Notes: generated by a model not told the origin, from the sequence alone. A stretch of DNA of 64,000 nucleotides from Mangifera indica (GCF_011075055.1 NC_058156.1:682001-746000), one strand, 5' to 3'. Counted from the stretch's first letter, positions 36,715 to 50,112 are shown. A program made the numbers and translations.

Positions 36715-37990
36715 GAAAATCTGGAAAATACAAGTCCATATCTCGTAAAATGATGAAATTCAAAAAAATAAAATTGAAATTCGAATTGTAAAAGTTGAAA
36801 AACCCTAGAATGGCAACAATCGAAAAATCCTTCAGAAATCTGAAAAATACGCGTCGATATATCGTAAAACGGTGAAATTCGAAAAAACGGAACTGAAATT
36901 TGAATTCTAAAAGTTGAAAAACCCTAGAATGGAAACAATCGAAAAATTCTTCAAAAATCTAAAAAATACGAGTCGATATCTCGTAAAACGGTGAAATCTG
37001 AAAAAACGGAACTGAAATTCCAATTCTAAAAGTTGAAAAACCCTAGAATGGAAACAATCGAAAAATTCTTCAGAAATCTGAAAAATACGAGTCGATATCT
37101 CGTAAAACGGTGAAATCTGAAAAAACGGAACTGAAATTCCAATTCTAAAAGTTGAAAAACCTTAGAATGGAAACAATCGAAAAATTCTTCAGAAATCTGA
37201 AAAATACGAGTCGATATCTTGTAAAACGGTGAAATCCGAAAAAACGGAACTAAAATTCAAATTCTAAAAGTTGAAAAACCCTAGAATGGCAACAATCAAA
37301 AAATCCTTCAGAAATCTGAAAATACGAGTCGATATCTCGTCGATCGGTGAAATTCGAAAAAACGGAACTGAAATTCTAATTCTAAAAATTGAAAAACCCT
37401 AGAATGACAACAATCGAAAAATCCTTCAGAAATCTGAAAAATACGAGTCGATATCTCGTAAAACGGTGAAATCCGAAAAAATGAAACTGAAATTCGAATT
37501 CTAAAAGTTGAAAAACCCTAGAATGGCAACAAACGAAAAATCCTTCGGAAATCTGAAAAATATGAGTCCATATCTCGTCAAACAGTGAAATTCGAAAAAA
37601 CTGAACTAAAATTCGAATTCTAAAAGTTGAAAAACCCTAGAATGGCAACAATCGAAAAATCCTTCAGAAATCTGAAAAATACGAGTCGATATCTCGTAAA
37701 ATGGTGAAATCGGAAAAAACGAAACTGAAATTCGAATTCTAAAAGTTGAAAAACCCTAGAATGGCAACAAACGAAAAATTCTTCGGAAATCTGAAAAATA
37801 TGAGTCGATATCTCGTAAAACGATGAAATCCGAAAAAACGGAACTGAAATTCGAATTGTAAAAGTTGAAAAACCCTAGAATGACAACAAACGGAAAATCC
37901 TTCAGAAATCTGAAAAATACGAATCGATATATCGTAAAACGGTGAAATTCCAAAAAACGGAACTGAAATTCGAATTCTAAAAGTTGAAAA
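36715..37990. repeat. 119-bp tandem array, right arm of MULE-2 (inverted)
   Basis: Eleven units, reverse-oriented to 34370-35660, with forms of gagtcgatatctcgtaaaac at intervals of 118-120 bp. The copy number equals that of the left arm. Confidence 0.95.
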
Positions 37991-38260
37991 ATTAAAATGC
38001 CTTTACAATGTAAAATATCCAAAAACCCCTCATATTTATCTAAAATTATTTTAACCCTATAATGAGTGAGGGGAGTTATATAAATGAAGGGAAGGGTAAT
38101 TTTGGTATTTTAGAAAAAGTTTGAAATAAATAAATAAATATCAAAATGCCTTTATAATGTAAAATATCCAAAAACCCCTCATATTTATCTAAAATTACAT
38201 TAAAACCCTATAGTAAGTGGGAGAGTTATATAAATATAAGGGAAAGGGTAGTTTTGGTAT
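37990..38260 (-). repeat. TATA-type tandem module at MULE-2 right end
   Basis: Two copies of about 120-130 bp begin with ccaaaaacccctcatattta (about 38029 and 38167). Read inverted, they match the TATA-bearing module at the left end of MULE-1 (7214-7520). Here the nearest gene faces away from where a promoter would point, so any activity would run inward on the minus strand. Confidence 0.7.
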
Positions 38261-38402
38261 TAAAAAAAGGCATAGGCATTTTTTTTTTTTGGAACAGTGA
38301 TTTTGGGCATTTTGGCTTGAAAATAGTGATCTTGGGTATTTTTGCTTAATGGGAGGGCATTTTGGCCATTTTTTAAAATTTCCCTAAGAAGAATGAGTTT
38401 TG

Positions 38403-38775
38403 AATACAATAAAACTATGTATACACACTTTTAGTACATAATTTGTAAACATAGATCATATAATAACATATGATTGATTAAATAATTTTAAATTAATAAA
38501 AAATAATAATTAATCATTTGTATATATAAAAAAGTGTACTCATAATATTGCTTGTTTTGTATATTTTGAGATGTTTTAGTTTGACTATTTTGGTTTTGAG
38601 TAATGCTATGGGTACCCATTTTTTGTACACAATTTATATACACAGTGATGTGTCATCATGTAATTAGGTGATTTTAAAACATGCGTCATCACATGATAAA
38701 GAAACATTTAATCACATGATAACACCTTATCTGTGTACACAAATTATGTACCAAAAATGGGTACACATAATTTTA
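38403..38775. repeat. two short foldback MITE-like repeats
   Basis: The better one (38592-38775) has arms of about 70 bp: gggtacccattttttgtaca on the left matches the reverse complement of the right arm (gtgtacccatttttggtaca). The other (38403-38560) is more decayed. Both belong to the group listed at 2115-2275. Confidence 0.65.
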
Positions 38776-41700
38776 TTGTTTGGTTTTATGCTGATACAAG
38801 AACTTAACTAGGATTGGATATTATCTGAGTTGAGACTTTACAAAGCCTAGCTCAAGATAAATTTGAATTCAAAAACGTTAAATTAATATGAGATTGATGA
38901 ATTGAGATTCAAACTTAAGCTTAAAAACAATCTAATTTTAAATTTAATCCAAATCAATTTGAACGGGTTCGAACTGTAATACCCTTGCACAATCTCACAT
39001 CATCAAACAAAATATAAGACTTTTTAAATTGTAAATATTATTAAGTTGTACAACTTAAAAGTAAAACTGTAATTAAACAATATCTTAAACTTGACTTGTT
39101 TATAAAAATAGACTCAATTCTTTCCTTGCTTGATTTGTTTAATTTGATCTTAAAATTGAATTCAATCCCAACAACAGTACATTTACTTAGTGACAGAGCT
39201 TGAGTGGAATAATTGTGACAAAGATTTACTTATTCTATATAAATAATTTAACTCAAAAAAATAATTCAACTCACGAGAAGGGTTTTTGCTATAAAATAAA
39301 AAAAAATTGTCATGAGCCCATTTTGAAAGCTGTTGTAACATATCTGTCACTGTCAGTAGGGCTGCTTTCACACGAATGGTTGACCTTAAAATAAAGCAGG
39401 ACACCATAAAAAATGATGATGGGACAAGACTGCCTTGCTAGTCGGCTTTTTCGGGCTCCGTTTTTAGCGGCTTATGAAAAATGCTATCCCAAACAAAGCC
39501 CAGCTAGTAACCACGCACATAACTTCACTAGAAATAGGGGTGGACTGGCTCGGAAAGTTGTTCGTCTCAAAATTAGGCCTCATCAATGGTGCATGTAGAA
39601 TTGAATAATTATTCTTCTTCTGTTATTCGTTTTTTTCTGATGATTCATTTTTTTCCTTTTTAATGTTACAATTTACCACTCAAATGATCTGAACTGAGTT
39701 TTGAGCCGGCAATTTTGATCAGAAACATGTGTCACAAAATTGAAGGTTGTATATGGAAGCTCCGGTACATGTATGTGACTATTAATCAACAAAAGTGAAT
39801 CTTTTGAGACAAATCAACATAGATATTCCGAATTAACCCCAAAGCAAGAGCCAATCTGTAGTCCTTGGGGATCTGGAATGGATGCCTAATGGTGCATGCA
39901 TTTTATAACTTCCAGATGAAGCACTTTACACTTGCCATCCTCATCCCTCTCACAAAATATCAGTCGATGGTGCATGAATCCTTCACTTTCAGAGAAACCC
40001 TTTTGATGGAGTTATTGAGTTTGTCCCTTGACGTTCTCTCAATCACCATGATGCACGGCTCAACTTTCTGAATCAAGCATCCCTTTATGTCTTCCAAAAG
40101 GCAAATATATTTTAATTGTTTTTGCTCATGAATTAGTAAAATCGTCCATCCATGGTGCATGTAGGCTTTCGGACAAGGCTTCTGTCCCACTGTGCACTGA
40201 CATTGCAAAGATTGGCTAAAATGTATGCATTCTGGAAAACATTACTTTAGAATAGGGTTAGATCTGAGACTAACTATTCAAGTTCCTAGATGAGCTTGAC
40301 CTCAAGCCCAAGTCTAGAGGTTGCTTGCAAGCCACGAGCCTAGACAAGTATATTTGGAATACTCAAAATGACATTGTTTTGAGTTTAACTCTTTCAGACC
40401 AATTCAAATTCGATTCAACGTAAACCAAACAATATGTTAGAACACCTAAAAAGGCAAAGATAGCCGTTTTGTTTATGATTGATGCATGCATTGTGATCTT
40501 CCAAGTCCGGCCACCTTGAATTTCCATGTGAGCTTTTCCCATTTATTCTGAAGTGAGCTTCTCAATTATCAGTTTTTTAGTCCGAAAATTGGGATTCTGC
40601 TAGACAATATTTCTTTTGTAAATGTTAGTCCTATGTCATTGCTAACAACATCTTCTTCTGTTCATCCCCTCTTACCTTCTTAATGTTTTGAAATTCTTAG
40701 CTTCAACAATTCTATTGTTCATTGTAATCAATATTTAGAGCAGAATGCGTCAAAAGTTGAACAACATGCATTCACCCTCGTCACCAATTTGTAATTGCAA
40801 TTTAAAGTTTTGCGTAGAATAAACTACCATATTCTCAAAGGGTAATTTAAGTTTAATTAAAAAAAAGATTTCATATATAAAAAAATATAGGTTTAAATCT
40901 CTTTTATCAACATATCAAAGTTAAATTTTTGACTTATGTAGTTCAACAGTTATGAGGTCAATCATTAGACCAAAGGTTTGTCCTATTCGTTGTGATTGAT
41001 TCAATCTTCATATAATGATCCAATTCAAGTGAGATTTCTCGTTACCAAAAAAAAAGACTATAATAAAGACATTGAGGATGGTTTAATCAATGTTAATAAT
41101 CACTCCAGTGAAGGAAAAATGAAAATACAGAGAAAAATATAAGACAACAAATTTTTAAGATAATTCAGTTCAATAGTTGACAATCTACATCCACAATATG
41201 TTATTAATTGAGTGGATACAATAAAACATGTTCTAAAAATGACTCGGTTCTAAACAAGAGTCCTAAAAAGAGTAATTGAATTTTTACAAGAGCTTTCATT
41301 TCATTTTTTAAAGGAACTTTACTTGAGGACCAAAATGTTTGAATTGAATCATATAGATAAGTCTAATGATGAATAAGATTCAAAATTATACCCTCTTGTT
41401 TAGATATTCATAGAATTGAACTCAAATCAAACTAAACTAAAACTTAAAGCAACTTAAGTTTGATTACAGTACTGAATCAAACACAACATGTTTTAATACT
41501 ATAAATAGTCAAAATAGTGTCGTTTTGATCAAGACACATCAAACCACGTTGTTTTATCTGTTTCAAATCGAATTTCATAAATTTAATAAATCTAACTATA
41601 GTTATCATAATCCTACGATATGATACAATATAAATGTAAAACGATATGTATCATAAGGTGTATCATGTTAATACAATCAATAGACGTATAGTATAATCCG

Positions 41701-42548
41701 ATATATAATACTGATACAAATCGATACATTTTTTAGAGAAAATGATAATGTAATAAAAATGTATATGAAAAATTTTAAAATTTTCAAAATATTTATAATA
41801 TTTTTAAATTAATGACATCTCTATTCAATTTTTTTATTATTTTATTTTTTAAAAATTATATTATATGATATAAGATAATATATGATATAAAAATTTAGAT
41901 TTTTAATATACAATACAATTACGAAATTCGACTGCCATGAGTATAACACTCTTTTAACTTAAGTTGATGGATTTAAAGTCTTCCTGTACTTTAAGCTCCA
42001 CCTCAAACTTTCCTCCTAATCACTCATTTAGAACTCGATAAAGCTGAATTGACAATTGGGGCTGGGGAAAGAAATAGAGAATGGTTCAGGTTCAGCGCTC
42101 CACTCCTCCCTCAGTCCCTGACTCATCCCATCTTTCAAGGAAAAAAAATCTTCTTTTACTGATTTGGTCTTCCCTTTCCCAACTTCGCTGACCATCAATT
42201 TCAAAGGCACTAAATAATCCTGAAACACCTCGACTCACCCGTCATTATTGAACAAACATGAATCAAATCACTCTGTAAAATAAGGAAAGCAAATGCAGTT
42301 GCTTTGATTTTCGAAACATGGATACAAAGATCTGATTCTTGTTTCACTTTCAGAAAGAAAGAAAGATGCACCAGCTTTACAACACAACACTACTCATAAC
42401 AGTGACAGAAATTTTAGTTGAGCATTCATCTAAATATCACAGTCATCTTCATCACTAAACATCGAAGCTGCTATTTACTCACCGGAACCTACCTGGAACT
42501 TGTTCATAACAAAACAGGACACAGTACAGTACTGATATTGATATCAAC
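38776..42548. other. intergenic, no gene recognised
   Basis: Open frames are short and unlike any family I know. It holds dispersed-repeat copies (about 38800-39170, 40255-40440 and 41390-41590) and one copy of the tacgatac palindromic repeat (41590-41940). The 3' untranslated region of the MAKR gene probably occupies the last few hundred bases. Confidence 0.5.
41590..41940. repeat. palindromic dispersed repeat (tacgatac family), copy 2
   Basis: It shares blocks such as tacgatatgatacaatat and aaaaattttaaaatttt with the copies at 19425-19775 (opposite orientation) and 61985-62310. Confidence 0.6.
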
Positions 42549-43980
42549 TTAGGCTTGAAAGCTCTCATCTTTCTCTTCCATTGATGATTTTTTATGAGAT
42601 GGGTCACTTACAGATCTTGGTAACAAAGAAGATTCCGAATCTGGAAACAAAGAAATAGATAATGTGAGGTTGATTTCAGAAGGAAAATATGTTTTTTAAA
42701 GGGATATGGAACTGGGTTTTTAATTTTTATTTACCTCGAGAGGCATTGAAGGATCTTTTGCAATGTAAGATGGCGCTTTGAATTCCGTCCTGTTGCTGCA
42801 GAAGGGAATCGTCTCTCCTGGAAATAACAGCTGCGGCTGGGACTGCGGCTACGGCAGAAGAAGCCGATCGGCTTTTGCCCAAATGCTTACACACAATTCT
42901 CAGTTTTTCCGGAATATTTGCTTGCTTTTGACTTTTGACTTGACTTTCACTAACTTCTGTCTCAGTCTCTCCCTTTTCTGCCGCCGTTGATTTAGGAGGA
43001 TTTGACTTTTGACCCGCCGTTGACGGTGGTGACTGAACGGGTTTGTTGCCGCCGCCTGAGTTTAACTGACCTGAGAATTTCAATTTCTCCGCATAACGTT
43101 TGGAGACCCGAATGTAAAGAGGCTTAACTTTTTTCAAGTATTTCTGCATAACATCTTTAGAAAATTTCTTCTCTTCTGTAGAATCTTCAACATTCTGTGG
43201 CTTCTGTGACTTTCTTGAACCACTGTTGTCCCTGATGAACATGGACATAATAGGAACTTCTTCCACTTTGAATTTCACAGTAAAAAACTTGCTCTGTTTT
43301 TCCGATTTGCTCTGTTTTTCCTTCTCTGTTTCTTGTTTCTTTTGCTCTTTCGTAATCTCAGCAGCGGCAGGGGCAGCAGATCTGTCATTTGATTCTGTTT
43401 TCTCAGAAACGTTGCGTTGTTGTTTCGATTTCTTGAAACCCAACATGAACACTCGAAATTTTGTGGCGGATTTCAACAGAGAGACCGGAAATTGGAGCTT
43501 GGAACTTTGCTCATTCGAATTGAAAACAAGTGAAGAAGGCTCAATGGGCACAAGTCTACCCTGGAAAAACAAATCATCGGACGGAGAAAGCGCAAGATTT
43601 TGGTCCGTACGCTCATTGTTGCTGTTGTTGCTGCAGCTTGAATTTGAAGAAATTGTGAATTTAAACTCGCTTTCGTCTTCCTCTTCGTTATCATCATCAT
43701 CATCTTCTTCAGACGCAACGTTGTCGTTTTCGTTCTCTTCTTCGGCTTCGTCTTGAACCGCAAACTCCAAGTCAAAAAAGGGGCCGTCGTCGTTGTTGTC
43801 ATCGTCATCGTCGGTCTCTGTAGCCTGATGAGAAACGGCGGTGACTATGGTGGCAGTGGTACGTAAATTAGCACCATCATCACCAGAACCGACAACACCA
43901 CCACTAGCAAGAGCAGAAGCAGCACCAGTGCCGCCACCGCCAGCACCTCGCCAGTACTTGAGCAAGCTGAAAGCTTCCAT
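42549..43980 (-). CDS. MAKR2: membrane-associated kinase regulator, MAKR2-like
   Basis: MAKR proteins, named after the BKI1-like regulators, sit at the plasma membrane through basic stretches and modulate receptor kinases (family knowledge). Exon 1 is 42735-43980 and exon 2 is 42549-42640, joined by a GT-AG intron; the sum of 1338 nt gives 445 aa. I start at MEAFSLLKYWRG rather than 11 codons upstream, because MEAF is the family N-terminus. Visible features are a poly-Gly/Ala stretch, the conserved GPFFDLEFAV, a long acidic run (about residues 85-105), LFFQGRLVPIEPSSL, a Lys/Arg/Ser-rich middle and the C-terminal HCKRSFNASR. Exon 2 adds DSESSLLPRSVSDPSHKKSS, which is also typical, and this is why the splice is preferred over stopping at the intron. 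No lesions are seen. Arabidopsis MAKR2 (At1g64080, from memory) lies in the same neighbourhood. Confidence 0.93.
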
Positions 43981-44320
43981 GGTTGGGAGAGCCAGAATAA
44001 TAACGAAGGACAAATGAGGAAAGTTTTGGGGTTTGGTAACTGCTTTTTTAGAGACGGTAAAAGGAAAAGTAAGTTAAAAAAAAAAAGAGAGTGAGTTTTT
44101 GGGGGGGCGCTTAGTACTTAGCAGCTTAGCTTAATGGAGATTGCAGACTGAAGATTCTGCACCAGCGACCAGAAGGGCAATTAGGTAAAGCTATTATTAG
44201 TGAGAAGGAAAGGAAGTTGAAGCTCCAGGCTTCGCTTTTAATTTGTCTGTTTTTGAATACGGCGTTGCAGGTCAGCCATGTGAGAGCAGTCTGTGAATTC
44301 AGATATGAACTTCAGACCGT

Positions 44321-44330
44321 ATATTTATAC
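44321..44330 (-). promoter_or_regulatory. possible TATA box of the MAKR gene
   Basis: On the minus strand gtataaatat lies about 340 bp upstream of the MEAF start. Distance and context are compatible with a promoter, but nothing else supports it. Confidence 0.3.
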
Positions 44331-44389
44331 TACTGGTAATCAGGTATAAAAAAAACTGCTTTGAAAAAAAAAAGTTTCCTGCTACGGTT

Positions 44390-45245
44390 AAACTGGCAAC
44401 TAAGGGGGATCGATTTAAGTTGTTTGAGTTTAGATATTGTTTTCTCATTCGATTAAGTCAAGTTCGAGCTAAATAAATTTTGGTTTGAACACTTACTCAA
44501 ACTAGTGTTTGTGTCCCCATGATTCTTTTTACTTGATGATGATTCATTTATATTTAAATATTTCTTCTTTTTATTTGACAATTTATATTAGTCGATTTTG
44601 ATTTTACGTTGATCGTTTTGAATTCAAATTAAGTTTAGATTGGTCTTTGTTTAGGTTAACTTGACTTGAATCCATCCTTAGTGGCAACTCAAATTGAAGC
44701 TTGCATCGTCAATAATTTTTTATCTTCTCCAATAACTCTTTTGAATTCAAATAATTCTTCTTTTTCAATGATTCAATCTAGTCAAGCTCAAGTCATCACA
44801 TAAATGTTCAAGCTTGGCTCAAATCGGAGCCTGCATTGCCAATGATTTATCTTCTTCTTCTCTAGATATTCTTTAAGATTGAAACAAATATTCTTCCTAT
44901 ATGATGATTCAAACTAGTCAAGTTCAATCTTGAGCTAGCAATTTTGTACATTTTTCGTCTACAATAATATTGTTTTGCAAACAATGCCGGTTGGTTAAAG
45001 TGGCACTAAGGATGGATTTAATCCGAACTGTTAGAGCTCTTAAGCTTGTCTCAAATCAGAGCTCCTATCACCGATGGTTCTTCTTATTTTTCTCTAACAA
45101 TTTTTTTGGATTTAAATAATTTTTTTTATTTTCCAATGATTTGAACTAATCAAGATTGATTTTGAATTAGCTAGTTTAGATTTAAGTTGAGTTGAAAATA
45201 GTCTTTGTTCCGATTTGACTTTGTTCGATTCACCCTTGCTAAACT
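44390..45245. repeat. cluster of nested dispersed-repeat copies
   Basis: At least three successive degenerate units contain forms of gattcttctttttctctaa, followed by aatgattcaaactagtcaag and a gagct-rich tail. Related text recurs at 46590-46860, 47205-47400 and 47750-47860. No gene is present. Confidence 0.5.
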
Positions 45246-45254
45246 TTTTTCTTA

Positions 45255-45730
45255 GAGGGCGTTTGGTTTGAGTAATGTTTGATTACTAAAATGGAAAGAT
45301 TACCTTGAAGATAGATTACTTAGAAGATTACTGGGTATAAATAATTACTATGTTTGATAAAATTTGATAGGTAATTATTGTGTTTGGTTAAAGGTAATAA
45401 AAGATTACTAGTAAATTATTTTATTTAAATGCCCTTGAATATAATTATTTTTAAATATTTTTTATATTATTTGTCATATTAATTAAAAATAAATTTATTT
45501 TTATCTCAAAAAATTAATAAATAATAATTTTTCTATAATAAACTCAAGATTACTCTAGTAATCTTTAAACACCTAAGGTGAAGGTGGTAATCAGATTACT
45601 ACATATATTACCTGCCACGTCAGCATTGGTAATAAAAGATTACTGTAATCTTTTATTACTAACAAACCAAACAAGGGAATAAAAGATAGATTACCAAGGT
45701 AATTTATCTTTCCGCCAACCAAACGCACCC
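45255..45730. mobile_element. Tourist-like MITE (PIF/Harbinger type)
   Basis: A 476-bp element. The left end gagggcgtttggtt and the reverse complement of the right end (gggtgcgtttggtt) differ at two of 14 positions. TTA target duplications lie on both sides (45252-45254 and 45731-45733). The TIR sequence and the 3-bp TTA duplication are typical of PIF/Harbinger MITEs. Degenerate relatives lie at 28995-29410, 62760-63190 and 63215-63665. Confidence 0.85.
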
Positions 45731-48700
45731 TTAATGTATTTACAGAAGGGCACATGCAAGTGGGGACCTGAATCTAGTTTCAGTTCCTGATTTCATTAAG
45801 TTCTGACTTGAAAAATAACTCAAATGTTTAACCAAAACAGAGAAACGCCCCACACTTGAACGACAAAGACGCATTCTGTGCTTTCGATTTGGAAAGGTTT
45901 TCTTGATTGTTGAGTGAGATATTTGTAAATTGATAGGAACCGTCTGATGAGTGGACTGGACAAAATCATGATCATCTAACTTCCCAGAAGTATCTGAATA
46001 TGGGTCCCCAGAAAATTGACTACTCAACACCTAAAGCTTCTTCTTTCTTCTTCAATGGTGCTAACCACCATAACCCTCCAACTAGTCACCATAGCTGCAT
46101 TAAGAAAAGTGGACCCTTTCAATTAAGGGTGTAACTCTAAAGATAAGTGATAAGACTCCCAAGAATTGAGAGCTCAAATTACATCTTAGCATAATAAGAT
46201 AAGATATTTAAGGCTTAAAGTTTGAAATATTAAAGTGTGAGTATTTAAGAGTGGATTCGAGCAACATCTAGAGGCAAATCTTATAACGATATAATACAAA
46301 ATAGATGTTGGACATGTATGAGCATTTGATTTCACTTTGGGATGCTACAATAAGACTAGTTAAATAAACTGTAAGCTTCTAAGTTGTTAAAACGACTTCT
46401 GGGTTAAAAAGCGTAAAAGCTAAACAATGATTTATTATGTATTTAAAGTAAACAATTATCTTCATATGGATCGAGCATGTTCTCTTGAACAATGGTGAAG
46501 ACATGAGTCCCGTGAAAGGGTGATTGTAACAGGCGTATAATAACTTTAGTGGACGATATCTTAATAATAGATCAAACTATTTAGGCTAAAATATTACATC
46601 CATGTTTGGCTCAGATATGCCCAACTTGAGCTAAAGCTCCAAGTCAACTGGTGTTCGAAGACTCGCCAATGATTCTTCACTGGAGATACTCTTCTCTGAC
46701 GATTTCTCTTCTCTTTTCTTGCAAACAATTTGTTATCTTCTCTATGTCACTGTTAACTATTCAAGTTGGCTCGAACTAAAACTCATTATTTTAAATTCAA
46801 GCCAAACTTGAATTAATATTTATTTAAATTCAGTCCAAATCCACCCCAGATAGAATGGAGTTAAGACTTGTTTAGATGTTTTATTACTTAGTGAAGGTTT
46901 TAATGAAATTATGGTGTTCCCTGGATGGTTATATGCTAATTCTAAGTTCTGGTATTAAAGGAATGCAGCAGCCCTGCTACAAGTTTCAATCATTTCCTCC
47001 CCAGAAAAGACCCCAATAACTCAATAATAGAGCCAATCAGTTTGAAAATTCCAAGTCTGTCTGCAGATCTACAAAACAACATTAATTGACAGTTTATGTT
47101 CAGATTCGCAAGCAATCTTCTTTGTCATTTTACCAATCTATCAATCATATATATAAAAAATAAATGAAGATTTTTAATTTACTAAATAGTAGGCAGGTCT
47201 ATATATATAATGAATTTGAGTTGATCAACTTAAGTTTGAATCCGAGTTTGATGTGAATGAGTCAAACTCGAGATGAAGCTCTACCTCAATAATTCTTCAA
47301 GTTCAAGGGCTCTCCAATGATTATTTTTTATAGATATTCTTCTTATTTTCTAATAATTTTTCTTCTTTTTTGGTGGTTCTTCATAGTTATTGGATTCAAA
47401 TTTACCCGTAATCGATAGATCGGACCCGATTGTATTAACTGCCAATAGACAGTTAGAGGGCAGTTGTCTTGACAATTGGACACACACACACACATCTAAT
47501 GTCCAAAACTGCATTCCCCCCTCTCCAATATGCAAAAGAATTATAGATTCTTCCTCTCCTCCCAAGAAAATCAAATACAAAACCTCCCAAAATTGTAGAA
47601 TCGAAAAATAAAAAATACACAAAAGCAAATTGTGTTGTGGAAATGATTAATAATCGCACCTTGGATTGCATTTGGATCGCATTCATCTCGAATACAATGC
47701 AAATCCAAGTATGTTTATTTACGGTATTTGAATTACAAAGTTTGACATGAATTTTCTAATAGTAGTCTTCCCCAATATCACTGTCCATCATTCAAATTGG
47801 TTTGAGTTTAAGCTAGCCTTTATTTAGGTTTAGTAGAGTTGGATTCAGCTTTTATCTGCCTGCATTCTTTGAAACTTTCTGAAAGTGTATAGTTCTTTGA
47901 AAAGGCAACTGAAATACCCTATTTAGTAACTTCCCAACTTAAGCCTTCTGCAACTTGGGTTAACCATGCCTTAAAAAATTACATTACAATTCACCAGGCC
48001 AAGCCTTCACATATTTCAATGAGTTTGATTACAGGAATACTTATTTAATTGACCTTGGATTCCCTTTACAGAAAGAACAAGTTTAGCAAGTTCTTATGAA
48101 GAGAAAGAATATTAACCTTTTTCATCTCCTCCATTAAGATGGCCTAATTTCAACTGTTTGTCCTGTTTATGGGTAGAGAATTTTTCTGGTCTTAAATCTG
48201 CCCCACAACTTGTATATATATAAAAAAGAGAATAAGTGTTTTCGGACCTGGATTGCCATCAACTAAGTGATAAAGCTTATTTAAGTCAACCAATGATCAG
48301 ATTGATTAATTAATAACTATTTAAAAATAATATTTAAAACTATTTTACCTATTTTAAATTATATAAAAGCAATTATTTAAGTTGATATCATCGTGTGATT
48401 AAACTGTCTGAATCAAGTTTACTCTTGAGTTATGCTCCGATCAATCCAACCGACTAATTTAGATTTGGATTTTACACCCTTGGAGAGAATATTATTTTTG
48501 TCTTGCATACATACAACTCATGAAAATCATTATCTTTGTAATCACAAAGTTTGGTGTTATTTGTGGTATTTACTTCTTTTTAGGGTGAAGGATGGCCCAT
48601 TAACCCCTTCTTTTTCATTTATTGTCGACAACAATGAGACTCCCTCTTCCTCTTTATGGCCTTGAGCCGCCATAATTTTCGAGATCCGGCTCCATAATTT

Positions 48701-50112
48701 TGTTGGCACTTTGTGCTTTTCATGGTAGATGCAGAATAATATGGAATTTATTTTTTGGGAAAGTACAACCCAGAGCAATAGGGCATTTTATGGCTCAAAA
48801 CAACTCCTTTTTTTAGGCTCAGATCAGGCTTATGTTGTTTATGGTTACTGTAAATCTTGACTTTGAAAGAGACCAAACCTCTTTAGAAATTGGTTTTAAT
48901 TATTCGGTCCCAGTTTTGACACTTTGGAATCTGTGGCCTAGAACTATTGGCTAGTTCTTGCCTTTGCAGTTAAGAGAGTCTGCTTGCCAACAACCAAGAC
49001 TAGATTTGAGTCGTGTTAAACTTGAACAACTAATTTAAATTTGACTAAAATTCAGAATAACTAACTTAAGTTGGAGTTGATAAATAATAACATTGAAGGA
49101 AGAAAAGAATCATAAAAAAGAATCATAAAAAAAAATTATTAAAAAAAAGAGAAAGAATTATTAATTTTTAAAATGATAAATTTAAACCATTATCCATTTC
49201 CCTCGGTGAATTCCACAAAGTGAGAGGGCAAAAAAATTATCTTATATAAATTATTTTTTTATTTTATTTTTTCAAAATATCATGTATTTACAAATGAGTT
49301 GTAACTTTTTTAAATGTTACAAGTGTTAACGGATTGGATTAGATTGAACCAAGGACTTCACGGTTGTGAGCCATCAAATCAACCCAATCTGAAAAATTCA
49401 CAAGATCACAATACGATTCTATATATATAAGATCGGATTAATCTTTTAATTTAAAAAATAATTTTTTATTTATTAATTTTTAATAATATTGTCCCATCAT
49501 TTTTGAGCCTTGGAATGAATGCACCACCCATTTTAGTAAGCTCACCTCTCTCCTAATCAAAACAAGGATCTCTATTCCGTGCAGACCGTGCCAGGCCAGG
49601 GTAGCCTACAGGCTTAAAAGCCAACCCACGACATGACCCAACTTATCCACATGCCTGGCATAGCCCACTATAGTAGCAGGTCATATCTACCCAGACTGAG
49701 CTAAAATTTCATGCTTCGAACCAGAGCAGCCTCATTTGACACCCCTAATTAGAAATGTTAATGAAATTTTTAGGGTTTTTCGAGATTTAAAAAATAGTTA
49801 TAGTATTTTTAAAATTTTAAAATAGTTTCAAAAATAATAATTATATCCCTAAAGAAATGAACAAAGCACAAACATTGTGAGATTGATTAAAGTTTTGAAA
49901 TTTTTGGGATTTCAAGTGATAAAGTTTTAAACTGATAAAGATATGTTGATAATTTAATATTTATATGAACTATTAATGATAGTTTTGTTGTGACGTTGCC
50001 CGTTTGAACTAGGCCTAAATTTTGCTTGTAGGCACACAATATCTGAAGATTCTGAACTTAAAGGTTACCTATTTTTTCCTCTGATCAGAAACCCTGACTC
50101 CCATTATCTTAC
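45731..50112. other. intergenic, no gene recognised
   Basis: Short open frames without family resemblance, dispersed-repeat copies, and an ACACAC-containing stretch at 47479-47493. I find nothing here that I can call a gene. Confidence 0.5.

Larger units (their letters stand above)
33028..38384. mobile_element. Mutator-like element (MULE-2) carrying an Ulp1-type gene
   Basis: A 5357-bp element. The left end gggaaattttaaaaattagg matches the reverse complement of the right end (gggaaattttaaaaaatggc). Perfect 9-bp target duplications taagaagaa lie at 33019-33027 and 38385-38393. There is no transposase. From left to right: a hairpin-bearing end module that is itself duplicated (33270-34240), an 11-unit 119-bp array (about 34370-35660), a short Ulp1-type gene core (35753-36465), the same array inverted with 11 units (about 36715-37990), and a TATA-type module at the right end. 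Its left end corresponds to the right end of MULE-1, so the two lie in opposite orientation. It must have been moved by a transposase from elsewhere (inference). The clean target duplication and intact protease frame suggest it is younger than MULE-1. Confidence 0.94.

Noticed and set aside
37756..38022. Frame of 88 aa rich in Phe
   Set aside because: It is the translation of the 119-bp array; the periodic protein sequence only reflects the DNA repeat.
42028..42228. Minus-strand frame with a gene-like Lys/Ser/Glu composition
   Set aside because: No family recognised and no splice partners seen; it probably falls in or below the 3' untranslated region of the MAKR gene.
43226..43756. Open frame of 176 aa on the plus strand
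   Set aside because: It is the opposite strand of the MAKR exon; its Ser-rich run is the mirror of the acidic stretch in the real protein.
45740..46030. Minus-strand frame of 96 aa next to the Tourist-like MITE
   Set aside because: No recognisable domain or homology and no promoter or splice context; it is more likely chance.
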